From positions 1-42,983 of the IMG/VR virus record IMGVR_UViG_3300001213_000075: a stretch of 42,983 nt of DNA, one strand, 5' to 3'. A program made the position numbers and the translations under genes. This DNA comes from a virus. Positions 40,047 through 42,983 of this stretch are shown here, one piece after another. How positions within the stretch are numbered: the first letter of the stretch is position 1; each line of letters starts with the position of its first letter. The notes under the pieces were generated by a model, which ran no database searches, had not been told where the DNA came from, and saw only the letters and a list, made by a program, of their open reading frames with translations.

Positions 40047-40424
40047 ATGAATGATAATATTGATTTTGGGAAATATTTATCCGAATTACGAAATAGGAAC
40101 AACATAGAAACCCAAAGAGAACTTGCAGATAAATCTGGTTTAAGCACAGCGACTATTTCAAGAATAGAAGCTGGACTTCAAAAGGCAAAACCCGAGCATC
40201 TAAAAAAAATCGCGCCTTATTTAAAAACGCCTTATGAAGAATTAATGAAAGCGGCTGGCTATCTAGATGAAAAAAATGTTGATGAAGAGATAAAAAACTC
40301 TAGACTTATTAAAGTCATGGCCAGAGCAGAAGAATTGCCAGATGACAAAATTAAATATGTTGTAAATGTTGTAGAAGGAATTATCAAAGCACATGAAGAG
40401 GAGCAAAATAATACAAAAAAATGA
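40047..40424 (+). CDS. CI-like repressor (XRE family)
   Basis: A 125-residue protein. N-terminal XRE domain (about 8-68): 'GKYLSELRNRNNIETQRELA', 'KSGLSTATISRIEAGLQKAK', 'HLKKIAPYLKTPYEELMKAA'. A short helical C-terminal part follows and no LexA-type peptidase domain. Lack of self-cleavage, together with the ImmA gene next to it, indicates removal by ImmA as in ICEBs1-type elements. ATG 40047 (AAAGGAGTGACC ahead) is preferred. The frame is open to 39993, but that part overlaps the promoter. Confidence 0.9.
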   Translation: MNDNIDFGKYLSELRNRNNIETQRELADKSGLSTATISRIEAGLQKAKPEHLKKIAPYLKTPYEELMKAAGYLDEKNVDEEIKNSRLIKVMARAEELPDDKIKYVVNVVEGIIKAHEEEQNNTKK

Positions 40425-41422
40425 TGAAGCCAGAAATCCCGCATGAGGCACGCTGGGATTACGCCACTGAAAAAGCTCAGAATTTCATCATAGATTCAAA
40501 TATCAACAAACTCCCAGTCGATCCCTTTGCTTTATACAAAAATAATAATTGGAAACTTATTAAATTATCTGACCTGGAGAAATCTAACTATTCCTCTGCA
40601 GAAGATATTGCCCAAACAATCGTACTTTTTAAAAATGATAAAAATCACATTGATGCTTTAACTTTTAACTGCCACAATGAATTTTATTTAACAATATACG
40701 ATGATAGTGTTTCCGACTATAGAATTCATTGGACTTTGGGTCATGAAATAGGCCATATAATTTTAGAGCATTTTTCTTTTCTTAAAACAGGAATTAAATT
40801 TCTAGATAATGTTCTTTTCCGAAGTGATATTACAAATGATGAATATCAGGCTCTTGAAGGTGAAGCTCATGCATTTGCAGCAGAATTACTTGCGCCTGAA
40901 ATTGTTTTAAAAAATATAGGAGCAATAAGTAAAGACGAAATTCAAAATCTCTGTTATATTTCAAATACAGCAGCGGGAAAAAGAGAACGCTACTTATCAA
41001 GATATCCAGATCATGTAAATATTTACGATGATGAACAATCAGAAAGACTTGAAAAAATATATAACTATTTCACCGATTATATAAACTCATTAGTGTATTG
41101 TTCTAAGAATAGCAAAATTAAAAACGATAAAATTTATAGGACTCATTGGCAATTAATGCCCAAAAAAGCTTCACATCAGCCTAGCTTTCTGAGTGTTGAT
41201 AACCAAGGAAGATTTACTGCTTGCCCGAGATGTGGGCAAAAACACTTTTCTACAGAAGCTAACTATTGTAAAACATGTGGCTTTTATCTATTTATTTGTA
41301 ATGACTATGATAATTTGCCTAAATTTAAAAATTGTGGTATGAAAAACCCTAAAGATGCTCATTATTGTGAATGTTGTGGCGCAATAACTATTTTTAATAT
41401 ACCTGATTTCAAAAGCAATTAA
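40421..41422 (+). CDS. immA: ImmA/IrrE-type metallopeptidase with C-terminal zinc ribbons
   Basis: A 333-residue protein. N-terminal ImmA domain with 'HWTLGHEIGHIILEHF' (HExxH zinc site near residue 110) and 'GEAHAFAAELLAPE' (third ligand Glu). The C-terminal 70 residues contain two CxxC knuckles: 'CPRCGQKHF'/'CKTCGF' and 'CECCGA'. ImmA proteins cleave the phage repressor on induction. ATG overlaps the repressor stop (ATGA), so the two are made together. The ribbon tail is unusual and might sense or bind something. That is inference. Confidence 0.88.
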   Translation: MMKPEIPHEARWDYATEKAQNFIIDSNINKLPVDPFALYKNNNWKLIKLSDLEKSNYSSAEDIAQTIVLFKNDKNHIDALTFNCHNEFYLTIYDDSVSDYRIHWTLGHEIGHIILEHFSFLKTGIKFLDNVLFRSDITNDEYQALEGEAHAFAAELLAPEIVLKNIGAISKDEIQNLCYISNTAAGKRERYLSRYPDHVNIYDDEQSERLEKIYNYFTDYINSLVYCSKNSKIKNDKIYRTHWQLMPKKASHQPSFLSVDNQGRFTACPRCGQKHFSTEANYCKTCGFYLFICNDYDNLPKFKNCGMKNPKDAHYCECCGAITIFNIPDFKSN

Positions 41423-41447
41423 AATTAATAAAAATTATTGCATCAAG

Positions 41448-41474
41448 AATGACTTTCAAAAGGAGTCATTTTTA
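41448..41474 (+). terminator. Terminator between immA and integrase
   Basis: AATGACT (41448-41454), nine-base loop, AGTCATT (41464-41470), then a T run to 41474. It separates repressor/immA transcripts from the integrase gene, which starts 19 bases later. Confidence 0.75.
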
Positions 41475-41492
41475 TTATAAGGAGGCGATTTT

Positions 41493-42818
41493 ATGGCAGG
41501 GGAAGGTACCCTATTCCAAAAGAAAACGAATAGTAAATGGTATTGGCTCATCAGTACGGGATGGGACCCAACATTAAAAGGCGGGAAAGGGGGTTACGGC
41601 CGAGAGTGGATTGATCTTGAAACTACCGATAAGAAGCAAGCTATTGAAAACAAAAAGAAAACCCTCGGTCAAATGGAAAACAAAGGCGGTCGCTATGATA
41701 AGCCAACCGATAAAACGGTGGGCGAATGGCTTGATTTCTGGTTAAACGAAGTTATTAAACCAAAATATAATGAAGAAGAAGGATCATCTACCTATGATTT
41801 CTACGAATATATAATTAGAGTGCATATCAAGCCAAAAATCGGGAGCATCCTTTTAAAAAAACTAAGTCCGGAAGATATTCAAAAGTTCTTTAATCAGAAA
41901 CGGGTCGAGAAGAAACTTAGCAAAAAGAAGGATGATAAAGGTAATTACATACCAAGCAATGATCCACTTTCTAAAAGAACAATCCACGGTATCGAAGGTG
42001 TCCTTTCAATGGCGTTAATTAAAGCCGTGGGGATGCGAAAAATTCCTGATAATCCTATGGCCGGGATAGACCGAATTGATTATACACGGCCCCAAGTGAA
42101 GTATATGACCACCGAACAGGTCGCAGATTTTTTAGGAAAGATCAGATTTGACCCATGGTATTTTGCTTATCTAACAACTTTAGGAACCGGCGTTAGATTG
42201 AGCGAATTGGCGGCTCTTAAATGGGATGATGTCGATTTGGCAAATAAGCAAATGAGAATTGACGAAGGGCGAGTTGAAGTAAATACTTACGCTGAAGAAG
42301 GTCCCAAAACCAAACTCATTACCAAAGATCCGAAAAGTGAAAAAGGAAACCGGACGATTCCCTTACCCAATGATGTTGTTGCCGGCTTAAAAAAATGGAG
42401 AGAAATACAAATTAAGGAACGTTGGGAATGGGAAAACAAGCGGCTAAAAGAGGAACAAGAAACAGAAGCAAAGCCTTGGAAAAAACCAAAACGTATGTTT
42501 AAAAGGCTAGAATATTTTCAATCAGGCTATGTTTTTACCAAACCGGATGGGTATCCGCCACGGCCAGATCGTTTATCAAAACATTTTTTAGAATTAGTTC
42601 GTGAACACGGTTACGAAGGATTAACATTCCATAAGCAGCGACATTCTTACGTTACGATGCTATTGGAAACCGAAAAGGTAGATTGGAAAACCATTCAAGA
42701 AAATCTCGGGGATGCTACTTTTCAAGTAGTTACAGACACATACGCTCACATCCCGGCAGCATTAAAGAAAAAATCTGTTGAAAATTTAAATGGCTTTTCT
42801 GAGAAGAAAGCAAATTAA
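41493..42818 (+). CDS. int: Tyrosine recombinase, phage integrase
   Basis: A 441-residue protein. N-terminal arm-binding domain (1-65), core-binding SAM-like domain (70-150: VGEWLDFWLNEVIKPKYNEE), catalytic domain (about 215-430) with 'TLGTGVRLSELAALKWDDVD' (first Arg), 'LTFHKQRHSYVTMLLETEKV' (His-x-x-Arg) and 'FQVVTDTYAHIPA' (nucleophile Tyr). It recombines attP with the tRNA-Lys 3' end. It lies immediately beside attR. ATG behind AAGGAGG. Confidence 0.93.
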   Translation: MAGEGTLFQKKTNSKWYWLISTGWDPTLKGGKGGYGREWIDLETTDKKQAIENKKKTLGQMENKGGRYDKPTDKTVGEWLDFWLNEVIKPKYNEEEGSSTYDFYEYIIRVHIKPKIGSILLKKLSPEDIQKFFNQKRVEKKLSKKKDDKGNYIPSNDPLSKRTIHGIEGVLSMALIKAVGMRKIPDNPMAGIDRIDYTRPQVKYMTTEQVADFLGKIRFDPWYFAYLTTLGTGVRLSELAALKWDDVDLANKQMRIDEGRVEVNTYAEEGPKTKLITKDPKSEKGNRTIPLPNDVVAGLKKWREIQIKERWEWENKRLKEEQETEAKPWKKPKRMFKRLEYFQSGYVFTKPDGYPPRPDRLSKHFLELVREHGYEGLTFHKQRHSYVTMLLETEKVDWKTIQENLGDATFQVVTDTYAHIPAALKKKSVENLNGFSEKKAN

Positions 42819-42934
42819 TTCAAGCCCTCGGAACTAGAGAGTTTGCAAAGATTTGTTGCAAAATTCGTAGAAAATGGCATTTTGAGTATAAAAAAACGGC
42901 TTTACGAAATCTCGCAAACCGTTGTTGTTCTTAA
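42819..42934. other. Attachment-site arm between int and attR
   Basis: No gene is present. GATTTGTTGCAAA at 42850-42862 echoes the repeats beside attL. An imperfect hairpin (42895-42923; AACGG with CCGTT, inner TTT/AAA and CG/CG pairs) may terminate int, but no clear T run follows. Confidence 0.45.
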
Positions 42935-42983
42935 TGGTGGACCACTGCGGGCTCGAACCGCAGACCCGCTGATTAAGAGTCAG
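42935..42983 (-). tRNA. attR: 3' part of host tRNA-Lys(CUU), truncated by window edge
   Basis: Minus-strand reading from the right edge: anticodon stem CTGA, loop CTCTTAA (anticodon CUU, lysine), TCAGC, variable loop GGGT, T stem and TTCGAGC loop, acceptor strand, discriminator A and CCA. Base 42983 keeps the stem pairing that the left copy breaks, so the intact gene continues outside the window. Positions 42935-42982 equal 3-50. Confidence 0.9.

Overview
The window is one complete integrated temperate phage, cut almost exactly at its two attachment sites. A 48-bp perfect direct repeat (3-50 and 42935-42982) is the 3' half of a tRNA-Lys(CUU) gene. The intact host tRNA continues past the right edge on the minus strand. 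The gene set describes a short-tailed (podovirus-like) siphon-free virion resembling the epsilon15/BPP-1 group: T7-type tail tube, nozzle and internal virion proteins, a gp7-type capsid protein, and small proteins resembling Bbp16 and Bbp19. GC content is moderate to low, and many genes use GTG or TTG starts behind strong Shine-Dalgarno sites, which points to a Bacillota host. Two features suggest a host with an outer membrane, such as a Negativicutes: spanin-like lysis genes and a predicted small outer-membrane barrel. That placement is inference.

Layout. Right end, plus strand: CI-like repressor (40047), ImmA-like metallopeptidase (40421) and tyrosine integrase (41493), running toward attR. 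A divergent switch (39888-40046) carries several ATTACAA-N2-TTGTAAT operators and two promoters with the same TTGCAA-N17-TACTAT sequence. Leftward from it, on the minus strand: a Cro-like gene, an excisionase-like gene, a J-domain protein, small early genes, a replication initiator with an iteron-like repeat array inside its coding sequence, a DnaB-type helicase, a zinc protein and a RinA/ArpU-like late regulator. A large bidirectional hairpin (32065-32145) separates these from the late operon.

The late operon (31928 to 6519, minus) runs TerS, TerL, a small protein, portal, Bbp19-like protein, an Acb2/Tad1-like candidate anti-defence gene, scaffold, major capsid, Bbp16-like cement protein, a HeH-repeat protein, tail tube A and B, three internal virion proteins, a 2753-residue polyvalent ejection protein, tail fibre, a lipoprotein moron, and the lysis cassette (XhlA-like protein, amidase, holin, and two fully overlapping spanin-like genes).

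The left 6.4 kb is accessory. It holds a DUF2971 gene of low GC, a plus-strand cassette with its own promoter and terminator (4151-5421), a minus-strand outer-membrane plus inner-membrane pair (4054-2536), a set of very small plus-strand genes with two broken reading frames (1244-2173), and a 289-residue protein of an uncharacterised family beside attL.

Most notable: (1) two spanin-like genes in different frames, starting from GTGTG behind one ribosome binding site; (2) an apparently intact GGDEF domain, two ADP-ribosyltransferase-like domains and a zincin motif in the giant ejection protein; (3) an Acb2/Tad1-type cyclic-nucleotide sponge candidate in the head gene cluster; (4) an iteron-type origin candidate inside the replication gene; (5) a structured element at the early/late boundary.
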